Source: an uncultured Oscillospiraceae bacterium
GTDB lineage: Bacteria; Bacillota; Clostridia; Oscillospirales; Oscillospiraceae
Assembly (NCBI GenBank): GCA_934565795.1
Contig: CAKTIM010000003.1
Coordinates: 62,001-126,000, forward strand
Length of the DNA stretch: 64,000 nt
Direction of reading: 5' to 3'
This document shows, piece by piece, positions 35,028 through 43,679 of the stretch (positions within the stretch are counted from its first letter, which is position 1; every line of letters begins with the position of its first letter). Under the pieces are notes generated by a model that had not been told where the DNA came from, did not search any database, and was given only the letters and a program-made list of their open reading frames with translations. Position numbers and translations under genes: made by a program.

Positions 35028-35682
35028 ATGTCTCTGGCCGGTAGGGATCGTCCCCTACCAGGTGGCCGTTTATGGTGCCGCTTTTCTCTGCATACACGGG
35101 CACCTGATCCAGCTTGCCGGATTTGATGAACATCATCAGGGCGGCAAACATGATGCCCTGGCGGCGGCCGATCTCCTCCTCCGGCAGGTCGCACACACCC
35201 ATGGCGCACATGGTGCCTAGGCCCAGGGCATGCGTCCACATCTGCTCAAACAGGAGCCGCGCCTGCTCCCGGGTCAGGCCGCTGTCCTGCATCACCAGCT
35301 GGATGCAGGTCTCGTCCATCCCGTCCAGATCCCGCAGGGCCTGCTCAAAGCTGACGCCTTTATTATGCTCCTGCAAAAACAGGAGCTTGAACAGCTCCGG
35401 CTCATGGATGCCATAGCTGACGATCATCATTCCGATGCGCTTGAACGCGGGAGTATATTCCCGGTAGTCGCTAATATAGGACATGAATTCCTGGATGGCC
35501 AAGTCCCTGGCGGCCTGCTTCACTTCCTCCATATTTTTAAAGAGGGTAAAAATCGGTCTGGCAGAGGTGCCCAGCTTTGTGCCCAGATCGCGGGCAGTCA
35601 AGGCGGACACACCGCCCTCCTTAATCATCTGAAACGCGGCGGTGGCAACCTCTTCACGGGTGAATTTAGGCTTTGGGGGCAT
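35026..35682 (-). CDS. TetR/AcrR-family regulator
   Basis: 218 residues from ATG 35682. The helix-turn-helix is REEVATAAFQMIKEGGVSAL then TARDLGTKLGTSARPIFTLF, typical of TetR. The C-terminal ligand domain resembles the WHG type. The perfect promoter lies about 45 bases upstream; an ATG at 35718 would sit at the likely transcript start and is rejected. No obvious efflux target is adjacent; glnN runs toward it from the right. Confidence 0.88.
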   Translation of the reverse strand: MPPKPKFTREEVATAAFQMIKEGGVSALTARDLGTKLGTSARPIFTLFKNMEEVKQAARDLAIQEFMSYISDYREYTPAFKRIGMMIVSYGIHEPELFKLLFLQEHNKGVSFEQALRDLDGMDETCIQLVMQDSGLTREQARLLFEQMWTHALGLGTMCAMGVCDLPEEEIGRRQGIMFAALMMFIKSGKLDQVPVYAEKSGTINGHLVGDDPYRPET

Positions 35683-35725
35683 GATAGCAGCATCCTTTCC
35701 TTTTATGTTATGCAACATCGTTTTT

Positions 35726-35753
35726 ATTATAAAGCTTTTTTCGGATTTGTCAA
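35726..35753 (-). promoter_or_regulatory. Consensus promoter of the TetR gene
   Basis: Minus strand TTGACA (35753-35748), 16-bp spacer, TATAAT (35731-35726). The T tail of the glnN terminator ends about 4 bases before the -35. Confidence 0.85.
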
Positions 35754-35756
35754 CAA

Positions 35757-35790
35757 AAATCAAATCGGGTGCAGAAAAAATCTGCACCCG
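35757..35790 (-). terminator. Terminator of glnN
   Basis: Stem CGGGTGCAGA/TCTGCACCCG (35766-35775 with 35781-35790), 5-base loop, followed on the minus strand by ATTTTTG. Confidence 0.85.
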
Positions 35791-35813
35791 AAACTGTTAA
35801 CAGGCGTTATTTA

Positions 35814-37898
35814 TTAATAGAACAGCAGGTCGGAATAGGTGGGAAACGGCCAGTATTTCTTGGCGGTCAGCTCCTCCAGGCGGTCGGCGGCGGCGCGCAG
35901 GGCGTCCATGGAGGCAATGATCACCCGGCGGCAGTAGGCGGCAGCCTCCCTGGCGTCGGTGGGGATGGTTTTCAGCTCGTCGGTCAGCTGCTGCATGCGG
36001 CTGTACATTTCATCCTGGGTCTGGGAAAGGCGGACGATCAAATCCCGTTCGCTGCGGCAGGGTACGCCCATGGCCTGCTTGGCAGCGGCGGCGTCGCACA
36101 AGTCCCTGGTATAGGCCGAGGCGGCGGGCAGAATCTGATGGGCGGCCATATCCAGCATGGTTCTCGCCTCAATGTTCACCACCTTGCGGTAGGATTCCAG
36201 GTGGATCAGATACCGGGCGCGGAACTCCTGCTCGTTGAAAATGCCGTGGCGCACCACCAGGTCAATGTTCTTGTCGCTGACATAGGCGGGCAGCGCCTCA
36301 GCAGTGGAAGGCAGATTGCTCAGGCCACGGCGGGCAGCCTCCTGCTTCCATTCCTCGGCGTAGCCGTTGCCGTCGAAAATGACCCGCTGGTGCTCACTCA
36401 GGGCGCGGGAGACGATCTGCTGCAAGGTAGCGTCAAAGTCCTCCGCCTTCTCCAGGGCGTCGGCAAAGCGGCCCAGCTGCTCGGCCATGATGGTATTCAG
36501 GGCAATATTGGGGCCTGCCACCGACTGAGAGGAGCCAAGCATGCGGAATTCAAACTTGTTGCCGGTAAAGGCCAGGGGGCTGGTGCGGTTGCGGTCGGTG
36601 GTGTCCTGGGGGATGGCAGGGATGCCGTCCACGCCGATGCGCAGGACGCTCTTCCCCGGCTCCCGGTAATTGGTGCCGTGGATGATGGACTGAACCACGC
36701 CGTTCAGTTCGTCTCCCAGGAAAATGGAGACAATGGCCGGGGGCGCTTCGTTGGCGCCCAGGCGGTGATCGTTGCCCGCGTAGGCCACGGTACAGCGCAG
36801 GAAATCCTGATATTCGTCCACCCCCTGAATGAACGCCGCCAGAAACACCAGGAATTGCGCGTTCTGCCGGGGCGTTTTGCCGGGGCTGAACAGGTTTCGG
36901 CCGGTGTCGGTGGCCAGCGACCAGTTGTTGTGCTTGCCGGAGCCGTTGACCCCGGCAAAGGGCTTCTCGTGGAGCAGGCACACCAGATTGTGCTTGGCGG
37001 CGCACTTCTTCATAATCTCCATAATCAGCTGATTGCTGTCGCAGGCGCTGTTGGCGTCGGTATAGATGGGGGCAAGCTCATGCTGGCAGGGCGCGCCCTC
37101 GTTGTGCTTGGTTTTGGAAAGGATGCCCAGCCGCCACAGCTGTTCATCCAAGTCCTTCATAAAGGAGGAGACGCGGGTGCGGATGGTGCCGAAATAGTGA
37201 TCGTCCAGCTCCTGCCCCTTGGAGGGCTGTGCGCCGAACAGCGTCCGGCCGGTGATGCGCAGATCCTCCCGCTGGGCATAGAGATCCTTGGGCAGGAGGA
37301 AATACTCCTGCTCCGCCCCCACGCAGGTGATGACCCGCCGGGTTTCCGTGTCGCCAAACAGGCGCAGAATCCGCACCGCCTCCCGGGACACCTCCTCCAC
37401 CGAACGGAGCAGGGGGGTCTTTTTGTCCAGTGCCTCCCCGTTGTAGGAGAAGAAGCAGGTGGGGATGTACAGGCTGCCGTCCTTGACGAAGGCGCAGGAG
37501 CGGGGATCCCAGGCGGTGTAGCCCCGGGCCTCAAAGGTCGCCCGCAGGCCGCCGGAGGGGAAGGAAGAGGCATCCGGCTCGCCGCGCACCAGCTCCTTGC
37601 CGGAGAATTCCATAATGACCCGCCCGTCCCCGGTGGGGGAGATAAAGGAATCGTGCTTCTCCGCCGTGATGCCGGTCATGGGCTGGAACCAGTGGGTATA
37701 GTGGGTGGCTCCCTTCTCCGTGGCCCAGTCCTTCATGGCCTCGGCGATGGCGTTGGCGGTTTCCAGCTGAAGCTCCGAGCCGGTGTCGATGCAGGTGCGC
37801 CAGGCGTTGTAGACCTGGGCGGACAGGCGCTGCTTCATGGTGGCCTCATTAAAGACGTCGCTGCCGAAAATCTCCGGGACGTTGATTACCGCGCTCAT
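35814..37898 (-). CDS. glnN: Glutamine synthetase, type III
   Basis: 694 residues, the long type III class (GlnN) rather than the 440-residue GlnA. GS motifs: GAEQEYFL, HNEGAPCQHELAP (glutamate/ammonia site), NGSGKHNNWS and the ATP-site RNRTSPLAFTGNKFEFR; the type III-specific C-terminal helical extension is present. Makes glutamine from glutamate, ammonia and ATP. Monocistronic; a weak promoter lies at 37958-37986 and no riboswitch was seen. Confidence 0.96.
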   Translation of the reverse strand: MSAVINVPEIFGSDVFNEATMKQRLSAQVYNAWRTCIDTGSELQLETANAIAEAMKDWATEKGATHYTHWFQPMTGITAEKHDSFISPTGDGRVIMEFSGKELVRGEPDASSFPSGGLRATFEARGYTAWDPRSCAFVKDGSLYIPTCFFSYNGEALDKKTPLLRSVEEVSREAVRILRLFGDTETRRVITCVGAEQEYFLLPKDLYAQREDLRITGRTLFGAQPSKGQELDDHYFGTIRTRVSSFMKDLDEQLWRLGILSKTKHNEGAPCQHELAPIYTDANSACDSNQLIMEIMKKCAAKHNLVCLLHEKPFAGVNGSGKHNNWSLATDTGRNLFSPGKTPRQNAQFLVFLAAFIQGVDEYQDFLRCTVAYAGNDHRLGANEAPPAIVSIFLGDELNGVVQSIIHGTNYREPGKSVLRIGVDGIPAIPQDTTDRNRTSPLAFTGNKFEFRMLGSSQSVAGPNIALNTIMAEQLGRFADALEKAEDFDATLQQIVSRALSEHQRVIFDGNGYAEEWKQEAARRGLSNLPSTAEALPAYVSDKNIDLVVRHGIFNEQEFRARYLIHLESYRKVVNIEARTMLDMAAHQILPAASAYTRDLCDAAAAKQAMGVPCRSERDLIVRLSQTQDEMYSRMQQLTDELKTIPTDAREAAAYCRRVIIASMDALRAAADRLEELTAKKYWPFPTYSDLLFY

Positions 37899-37957
37899 AA
37901 ATTACCCCTCTTTCCGCCGCCGGTGCAGGCAGCCGGAATTTATAATTTCACAGTTTG

Positions 37958-37986
37958 ATTTTATGCCATATTCCATAAAAAAACAA
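37958..37986 (-). promoter_or_regulatory. Candidate promoter of glnN
   Basis: Minus strand TTGTTT (37986-37981), 17-bp spacer, TAAAAT (37963-37958). Confidence 0.5.
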
Positions 37987-38055
37987 GGGATGAAACTGTG
38001 CAAAAACTTTGAATCCCCGTTTTTCCTTTTGTGGAATTGACCAAAAGCCGCCGGT

Positions 38056-38086
38056 GTAAAAGGCCGCCCCTGGAACTGGGGCGGCC
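38056..38086 (-). terminator. Terminator of the DUF2974 gene
   Basis: Stem GGCCGCCCC/GGGGCGGCC (38062-38070 with 38078-38086), 7-base loop, followed on the minus strand by TTTTAC. Confidence 0.85.
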
Positions 38087-38099
38087 ATCTTTGGTTGAA

Positions 38100-39188
38100 T
38101 CACGCTTCCCCGTTTTCCTGAGGCTCCGGGGCGGCAGCGGCATTTTTGGCCGCGTCGATCAGGCTTGCGAATTCGCCGGTGAGGATGCGGCGGATATCGT
38201 CGTCGGTGCTGATGAGCTTCATGTACTGGCGGATGTTCTTCGGCTGGAAGATATCCGCCGCCCGCTCCACATTGCCATAGGTCAGGAGCTTGAACAGGGC
38301 GTCCACCATCTGATTGCGCTCCTGCAAATCCATGCTCATCAGCCAGCTGCGGATGGTGGCATTGACAAATTTGGCATCGGGAGTCAGCTCCTCCACCGGG
38401 ATAAAGGCCTTTCCCTCCACCTCCCAGGTGAATACGTCATGCTGCATGATGCCCACCTGGGTGCTCTTGATTACCCGGTACGGCTCGGCGTGCTCCATGA
38501 GCATGCCGATGATAGAGGACTGAGGCACGAAGGTATGGATGCGGGGCACCATTTCCAGGTAGCCCGGCGTGGTGAGCATATGCTCCTGGAAGCCGGGGCC
38601 ATCGTTATTGTACACACCCTGAATGCGCTGGCGAATCTCCGGGCTGCTCATTGCCGCTGCATACATGGCAAGATTGCCGCCCTTGGAATGGCCGCAGACG
38701 GACATGGGCATACCGTAGCGCTCATGGAGCATTTCGATATACTCCACCGCCAGGCGCTGGGCGGGCACTGCCTCCTGAAAGCTCATGTTGAAATCCTCTT
38801 TCCAGCCCACCAGGGTATTGTCCGTCCCACGGAAGGCGGCGGCCAGGGTGCCGTCGTCCAGCAGATTGGCCAGGGCGGCGAACTGGGTATCCTCCTCCGG
38901 GATGAATTCGCTGCGGAACTGGGCCAGCCTTACCTCGCCGAACCGATGGGAAGCAGCGGCAGTCTGAAGCAGCTCCAGCTGGTGGGGATTGCCCAGCTGG
39001 GCGTAGTCCTCCCGCTGGCGCATGGCGTCCCACACCTGGTTCATGGTCAGCGTGCCGTCGGTCACCAGCTCCCTGGGATAGCGGATATAGACCAGGTTGG
39101 AGAAGATCACCGAGTCGATGGCGTTGAGGGGATCCTGAGTAAAGGACAAATCTCCGCGCCACCTGATGTAGTCCAATACGTTGTTCAT
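38100..39188 (-). CDS. DUF2974 / Mbeg1-like alpha/beta-hydrolase
   Basis: 362 residues from ATG 39188; GTG 39197 would lie in the AGAGGTG ribosome site and is rejected. The nucleophile elbow is GHSKGGN (Ser), preceded by AAAFRGTDNTLVGWKEDF as in class-3 lipase-like folds, with the NNDGPGF segment carrying a likely acid. The Mbeg1-like family is cytoplasmic, with no signal peptide; substrate unknown, a lipid or peptide ester is assumed. Divergent from the HD gene with its own consensus promoter. Confidence 0.85.
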   Translation of the reverse strand: MNNVLDYIRWRGDLSFTQDPLNAIDSVIFSNLVYIRYPRELVTDGTLTMNQVWDAMRQREDYAQLGNPHQLELLQTAAASHRFGEVRLAQFRSEFIPEEDTQFAALANLLDDGTLAAAFRGTDNTLVGWKEDFNMSFQEAVPAQRLAVEYIEMLHERYGMPMSVCGHSKGGNLAMYAAAMSSPEIRQRIQGVYNNDGPGFQEHMLTTPGYLEMVPRIHTFVPQSSIIGMLMEHAEPYRVIKSTQVGIMQHDVFTWEVEGKAFIPVEELTPDAKFVNATIRSWLMSMDLQERNQMVDALFKLLTYGNVERAADIFQPKNIRQYMKLISTDDDIRRILTGEFASLIDAAKNAAAAPEPQENGEA

Positions 39189-39230
39189 ACATGTCACCTC
39201 TAATATTTATATATTGTTTTCAAAGGATGA

Positions 39231-39259
39231 TTGACAGATGCACGCAGGAAAACTATAAT
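39231..39259 (+). promoter_or_regulatory. Consensus promoter of the HD gene
   Basis: TTGACA (39231-39236), 17-bp spacer, TATAAT (39254-39259): perfect boxes. Confidence 0.9.
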
Positions 39260-39291
39260 AGTGAAAATTGATTTATCCAGGAGGATATTCT

Positions 39292-39882
39292 ATGAAAACC
39301 GCAATTTCCCGTCAGCAGGCGCTGGCGCTGCTGCAAAAATACAACCAGGAGCCGTTTCATATTCTCCACGCGCTGACGGTGGAGGGCGTGATGCGCTGGT
39401 ACGCCCAGGAGCTGGGCTTCGGCGAGGATGCCGATTTCTGGGGCCTGTGCGGTCTACTCCACGATGTGGATTTTGAAAAATACCCCGATCAGCACTGCCA
39501 GAAGGCCCCGGAGCTGCTGGCCGAAATTGGCGCCGAGCCGGAGCTGGTGCACGCCGTCTGCTCCCATGGCTACGGCCTGTGCAGCGACGTTGCGCCGGAG
39601 CACCAGATGGAAAAGGTGCTCTTCGCCGCCGACGAGCTGACCGGCCTGATCGGCGCGGCGGCCAGAATGCGCCCCTCCAAATCCGTGATGGACATGGAGG
39701 TCAGCAGCCTGAAAAAGAAATACAAGGACAAGAAGTTCGCCGCCGGATGCTCCCGCGAGGTCATCCAGACCGGCGCCGACCGCCTGGGCTGGCCCCTGGA
39801 GGAGCTGATGGAAAAGACGATTCTCGCCATGCGCTCCTGCGAAGCCAGCGTCGCCGCCGAATGCGCCAAGCTGTGCGGCTAA
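39292..39882 (+). CDS. HD-domain protein (predicted phosphohydrolase)
   Basis: 196 residues, ATG after CAGGAGG. LLHDVDFEK gives the HD pair (H57, D58); FHILHALTVE supplies an earlier His and VCSHGYG a later one, the set seen in HDIG-type hydrolases of Clostridia. No nucleotide-specific motif. The repeat at 39884-40098 starts directly behind its stop and offers a hairpin with a T-rich tail as terminator. Confidence 0.85.
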   Translation: MKTAISRQQALALLQKYNQEPFHILHALTVEGVMRWYAQELGFGEDADFWGLCGLLHDVDFEKYPDQHCQKAPELLAEIGAEPELVHAVCSHGYGLCSDVAPEHQMEKVLFAADELTGLIGAAARMRPSKSVMDMEVSSLKKKYKDKKFAAGCSREVIQTGADRLGWPLEELMEKTILAMRSCEASVAAECAKLCG

Positions 39883-39883
39883 T

Positions 39884-40098
39884 CCCCTTGGCTCCCCTGC
39901 AAGGGGAGCTGGCAGGCCGTAGGCCTGACTGAGGGGTTTTGCAGCATGCACCCATGCATCTACAAAAGCCTGGGCAAATTCATAGAATGTTTGTTTTAAA
40001 TTGTACGAATTCGCCCACGCTTTTAATATCTGGTATTCTGCGTACCGCGCCTGACCCCTCCGCCGCGCTGTACGCGGCACCTCCCCTTTCAGGGGAGG
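39884..40098 (+). repeat. CCCCTTGGCTCCCC-type intergenic repeat, about 215 bp
   Basis: Begins CCCCTTGGCTCCCCTGCAAG with a short hairpin, contains GGCAGGCCGTAGGCCTGACTG, and ends with CCTCCCCTTTCAGGGGAGG followed by TTTTATTTTC, so the right end doubles as a terminator for the HD gene. The AT-rich middle has no reading frame worth calling. This kind of repeat is widespread in gut Clostridia; only one full copy lies here, with a related module at 33680. Confidence 0.65.
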
Positions 40099-40100
40099 TT

Positions 40101-40535
40101 TTATTTTCCTGTGGAGCCGAAGCCGCCTTGGCCTCTTTGGGTGTCGGAGAGGGAGGCGGCTTCCACGTATTCCGGCAGCAGGATGGGGGCAACCACCAGC
40201 TGGGCGATGCGTTCGCCGTCGGAGACGGTTTGGGGCTGCGCACCGTGGTTATGGAGGGCAACGATGAATTCCCCCCGGTAGTCGCTGTCGATCACGCCTA
40301 CCTTGTTGGCCGGGGCCAGGCCCCGCTTGCATGCCAGGCCGCTGCGGGCATAGATCAGGCCCACATAGCCCTGGGGCAGCTCCATCGCCAGCCCCGTGGG
40401 GATGAACGCCGTGCCGCCCGGCTCAATGGTCACACATTCCTCCAGGCAGGCGTACAGATCCGCACCGGCAGCCTCCTTGGAGCCAAAGGTGGGCAGCTTT
40501 GCGCCCTGGCGCAGCTTTTTTACCGCAATCTGCAT
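40101..40535 (-). CDS. dut: dUTP diphosphatase
   Basis: 144 residues from ATG 40535. The five trimeric-dUTPase motifs are present: AGADLYA, YARSGLA, GVIDSDYRGE, GERIAQLV, and the C-terminal glycine arm GQGGFGSTGK that closes over the site. Removes dUTP and supplies dUMP. One-base overlap with the nrdG stop (TGATG) couples it to a deoxynucleotide gene. Confidence 0.97.
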   Translation of the reverse strand: MQIAVKKLRQGAKLPTFGSKEAAGADLYACLEECVTIEPGGTAFIPTGLAMELPQGYVGLIYARSGLACKRGLAPANKVGVIDSDYRGEFIVALHNHGAQPQTVSDGERIAQLVVAPILLPEYVEAASLSDTQRGQGGFGSTGK

Positions 40536-41083
40536 CACTTCATCCCCTTTCCGTCCCCCTGCCAATCCTGCCAGAGGACGATTTTCCCCTGAGCCAGCGA
40601 GGCGGGCACATCAATAATCCGCTGGTTCTCCGACCCCCGGAAGCGCAGGGAGAGATTCTTCCTTGCCTCCACAAAGGGGCCGTCCACCAGCACGTCCAGA
40701 TAGCTCAGATATTCCTGGGTGACGCTCCAGTCCCCCAGGCGGCCGGAGAGAATATCCCGGTCAAAGAGGTAGCCGGAGAAAGCCCAGATGCTCTTTTCCG
40801 GCATTTTTTCCTTTATCTGCCGCAGCAGCTCCACGATCGGCCCCTGGTTCTGCGGCTCAAAGGGCTCGCCCCCCAGCAGGGTCAGGCCTCGGATATAGCC
40901 GGGTCTCAGCATCTCCAGAATCTGATCGATGGTCTGCTGGGTAAAGGGCTTTCCATAGTCAAAATCCCAGGCGACCTCATTAAAGCAGCCCTTGCAATGG
41001 TGGGTACAGCCGGAGACGAACAGGCTGATGCGCACACCGGGGCCATTGGCAATGTCGCAATTCTTGATTTCCGCGTAATTCAT
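40535..41083 (-). CDS. nrdG: Anaerobic ribonucleotide reductase activating protein
   Basis: 182 residues. Radical-SAM motif C26-THH-C30-KG-C33, and LLGGEPFE for S-adenosylmethionine binding. It installs the glycyl radical on NrdD in anaerobic dNTP synthesis. NrdD is not adjacent; instead dut follows with a one-base overlap, so the operon is built around dNTP pool control. Confidence 0.94.
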   Translation of the reverse strand: MNYAEIKNCDIANGPGVRISLFVSGCTHHCKGCFNEVAWDFDYGKPFTQQTIDQILEMLRPGYIRGLTLLGGEPFEPQNQGPIVELLRQIKEKMPEKSIWAFSGYLFDRDILSGRLGDWSVTQEYLSYLDVLVDGPFVEARKNLSLRFRGSENQRIIDVPASLAQGKIVLWQDWQGDGKGMK

Positions 41084-41103
41084 CTGCTAATCTTCCACTC
41101 CCG

Positions 41104-41131
41104 AAAAAACCGCCGCAGAGAAACGCGGCGG
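41104..41131 (-). terminator. Terminator upstream of nrdG
   Basis: Stem CCGCCGC/GCGGCGG (41110-41116 with 41125-41131) followed on the minus strand by TTTTTTCGG. It ends transcription from the AI-2E gene after it has crossed the MITE-like copy 4. Confidence 0.85.
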
Positions 41132-41147
41132 CTTTCGCATTTATTCT

Positions 41148-41308
41148 GGCAACACCGCGCAATTGTGTCTGCGAGCCGCAGCCGTCTTTTTGCCCCACTT
41201 CTTCAGTTTGAAAAACGAGAAATACATACAGTATTCCTTCGTTTTCCAAACTTTGAATTGAGGCAAAAATCCTGGCTGGGGCTTCTTGCCAAATTGTGCG
41301 GTGCTGCC
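41148..41308 (-). mobile_element. 161-bp imperfect palindrome, MITE-like (copy 4, variant ends)
   Basis: Ends GGCA(A/G)CACCGC(G/A)CAATT differ from the other copies. The minus strand keeps GGATTTTTGCC, GGAATACTGTATGTATT and GGGGCAAAAAGACGGCTGC in the same order as copy 1. Its arms pair with each other although their sequence is not that of copy 1. The element abuts the stop codon of the AI-2E gene exactly. Confidence 0.7.
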
Positions 41309-42727
41309 TTATGATTTCTTTTTCAGCTTGGACGCACACCAGGCCCCGGCCTTCTTCAGCCAGCCCCAGGCGGCGATCGCCCATTTTTTGAGGAACGCTC
41401 CGGCAATGCAGCACCAGCGCCAGAAGGTACGCAGGCCGCCCACGGTCTTTCCCCAGAAGCGCTTGGCCCCCCGCCGAACCTCTGCCCAGTCCCACTGGCC
41501 TCTCTGGGGGCCGCTCTCGGGCTTGGGCGCATCCTCGTTGGGGAAATCCGCCACATACTGCTCCCACAGCTCCATATTGCCCCGCTTGGCCAGGCTGGCC
41601 TTGACAAACTTGCGTACCAGATCATAGATCACCGCGAACAGCGGCACACCGATGATCATGCCGGTCAGGCCCCAGATGCCGCCAAAGAAGATGATGGCAA
41701 ACATCACCCAGAAGCCGGAAATGCCGATGCGGTTGCCCATGATGCCCGGGCCGATCACATTGCCGTCCAGCTGCTGCAAAACGATCACAAAGACAACGAA
41801 CCAAACCGCCTTGATGGGGCTGTCGATCAGAATCAGCAGCACCGAGGGCACCGCGCCGATTACCGGGCCAAAGAACGGGATGATATTGGTCACGCCCACG
41901 AAAACGGAGATCAGCAGCGTATTGGGCATCCGCAGGATCAGGCAGCCCAGATAGCACAGGATGCCAATAATCAGCGAGTCCAGAATCTTAGCGTCGATAA
42001 AGCCGCCGAACATCCTGTCCATCACCGAAACCTCTTCCAGAATGGCGTCCGCCCAGCGCTGACTGAAAATGCTGCGGACGATCAGGGTGCTCTGCCGGGC
42101 AAAACGCTTGCGGCTGAACAGCACATACACGGCCACGATCAGGCCGATCACCAGGTTATACAGGTTCAGCACCACGCCATACACGCTGGAGCCGACGCTG
42201 GTGACCAGGGTGGTGATCTGGGGCAGGGTCTTGCGCACCCAGGCATCCGCTGTCTGGTACAGCTTTTCATAGCTGGTATTGAAGAATGCGAACACGCTGT
42301 CCATGGTCTCGTTGTCGCCGAAGGTCTCCTCGGCCCAGCCCAGGAAGCTTTCCAGCTTGGAGGGGATCATCTTGCCCAAAGCCACCAGGCTGTCCAGCAC
42401 CCGGGGGACGATCATGGCGACCAGCGCGTAAATCAGCAGCAGCGCCGTCAGCAGACTGCCGAACACGGCCATGCCGGAAGCCAGCCGCTTCATCCCGCCG
42501 GGCAGATGCTTTTCCAGGAACCGCTCATAGGTGTTGCACATGGGGCGAAGCAGGTATGCCACCACGCCGCCATAAATAAACGGGGATAAAATGTCGTTGA
42601 TGTTCTTCAGTACCTGGCCGATGCCCTGCAAGCGGTACAGCACAAAAAACAGGATGACGCTCAGGCTGATCGCGCCGAAGCCGGAGAGCATCAGATAAAT
42701 ATATCGTCTCTTCTTGGGATCCTCCAT
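41309..42727 (-). CDS. AI-2E family transporter
   Basis: 472 residues from ATG 42727 (GGAGGTG upstream); GTG 42736 is inside that site. Eight membrane helices typical of the AI-2E/PerM family, with VGVTNIIPFFGPVIGAVPS and a second IMGNRIGISGFWVMF segment. The C-terminal 90 residues are cytoplasmic, Trp/Lys-rich and end LKKKS. Proposed exporters of signal molecules or Na+/H+ antiporters; substrate unsettled. The stop codon touches the MITE-like element. Confidence 0.88.
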   Translation of the reverse strand: MEDPKKRRYIYLMLSGFGAISLSVILFFVLYRLQGIGQVLKNINDILSPFIYGGVVAYLLRPMCNTYERFLEKHLPGGMKRLASGMAVFGSLLTALLLIYALVAMIVPRVLDSLVALGKMIPSKLESFLGWAEETFGDNETMDSVFAFFNTSYEKLYQTADAWVRKTLPQITTLVTSVGSSVYGVVLNLYNLVIGLIVAVYVLFSRKRFARQSTLIVRSIFSQRWADAILEEVSVMDRMFGGFIDAKILDSLIIGILCYLGCLILRMPNTLLISVFVGVTNIIPFFGPVIGAVPSVLLILIDSPIKAVWFVVFVIVLQQLDGNVIGPGIMGNRIGISGFWVMFAIIFFGGIWGLTGMIIGVPLFAVIYDLVRKFVKASLAKRGNMELWEQYVADFPNEDAPKPESGPQRGQWDWAEVRRGAKRFWGKTVGGLRTFWRWCCIAGAFLKKWAIAAWGWLKKAGAWCASKLKKKS

Positions 42728-42845
42728 TGTCCCCACCTCCCATAAATCAATCCGTTATGGCACAAGTATAGCAGTTTCCGCTTGGCAGTATATGAACAAA
42801 ATGTGAATATTTTATCCCTTTGCGGTAAACTCAGACGGCAGTCCG

Positions 42846-42873
42846 TTGCCTTTTTTCCAATGTGTGATATAAT
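42846..42873 (+). promoter_or_regulatory. Promoter of the YugP-like gene
   Basis: TTGCCT (42846-42851), 16-bp spacer, TATAAT (42868-42873). Confidence 0.7.
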
Positions 42874-42933
42874 AAGCACAGCAAGATTAAATTGGAGAAA
42901 GCCTCTGGGTTTTCTCCCGGAAAGGAGCCTTTT

Positions 42934-43656
42934 ATGCCCTATTATTACGGTTTTGACTGGACTTATGTTTACCTGGTGCTCCCCTGCCTGATTCTTTCGC
43001 TGTGGGCAAGCGCCCGGGTGAATATGACGTTCAAACGGTACTCCCGGCAGTTTTCCTCCCGCGGCATCACCGGCGCGGACGCGGCCCAGCGGGTGCTGCG
43101 GGCCAACGGCGTGGGCAATGTACGCATTGAGCGGATCGGCGGCAATCTAACCGACCACTACGACCCCACCACCAATGTGATCCGCCTGTCCGACGATGTG
43201 TACGGCAGCACCTCCACCGCCGCCATCGGCGTCGCCTGCCACGAGGCGGGCCATGCGGTGCAGTACGCCCAGGGATACGCCCCCATCAAGCTCCGCGCCG
43301 CCATCATCCCCGTCACCAATTTCGGCTCCAAGCTGGCCATGCCCCTGATCCTGCTGGGCATCCTTTTCTCCTCCCTGGGCAACACCTCGGATTTCTTCAT
43401 CAATCTGGGCATTGCCTGCTTTGGCCTTTCGGTGCTGTTCCAGCTGGTGACCCTGCCGGTGGAATTCAACGCCAGCCGCCGCGCTCTGGCCGCCATTGAG
43501 CAAAACGGTATCCTGACGGACGACGAGCTTGCAGGCGCGCGGAAAACCCTGCGTGCCGCCGCCATGACCTATGTAGCCGCCACCGCCACGGCGCTGGCCC
43601 AGCTGCTGCGGCTGCTGATCCTCTTCGGCGGCAACAACAGAAGGCGGCGCGATTAA
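42934..43656 (+). CDS. YugP-like membrane zinc metallopeptidase
   Basis: 240 residues from ATG 42934, AAAGGAG upstream. Zinc motif H103-E-A-G-H107 after IGVACHE; membrane helices at about 10-28, 120-140, 146-165 and 205-230; LPVEFNASRRA is conserved in the family. Membrane-bound neutral zinc peptidases of unknown substrate. The next gene starts after 23 bases, probably in one unit. Confidence 0.9.
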   Translation: MPYYYGFDWTYVYLVLPCLILSLWASARVNMTFKRYSRQFSSRGITGADAAQRVLRANGVGNVRIERIGGNLTDHYDPTTNVIRLSDDVYGSTSTAAIGVACHEAGHAVQYAQGYAPIKLRAAIIPVTNFGSKLAMPLILLGILFSSLGNTSDFFINLGIACFGLSVLFQLVTLPVEFNASRRALAAIEQNGILTDDELAGARKTLRAAAMTYVAATATALAQLLRLLILFGGNNRRRRD

Positions 43657-43679
43657 CGCAAGTAAGGAGAGAAACAGCC

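Noticed and set aside
40535..41083. Class III ribonucleotide reductase operon
   Set aside because: Only the activase NrdG is here; no NrdD gene or glycyl-radical motif is found nearby.
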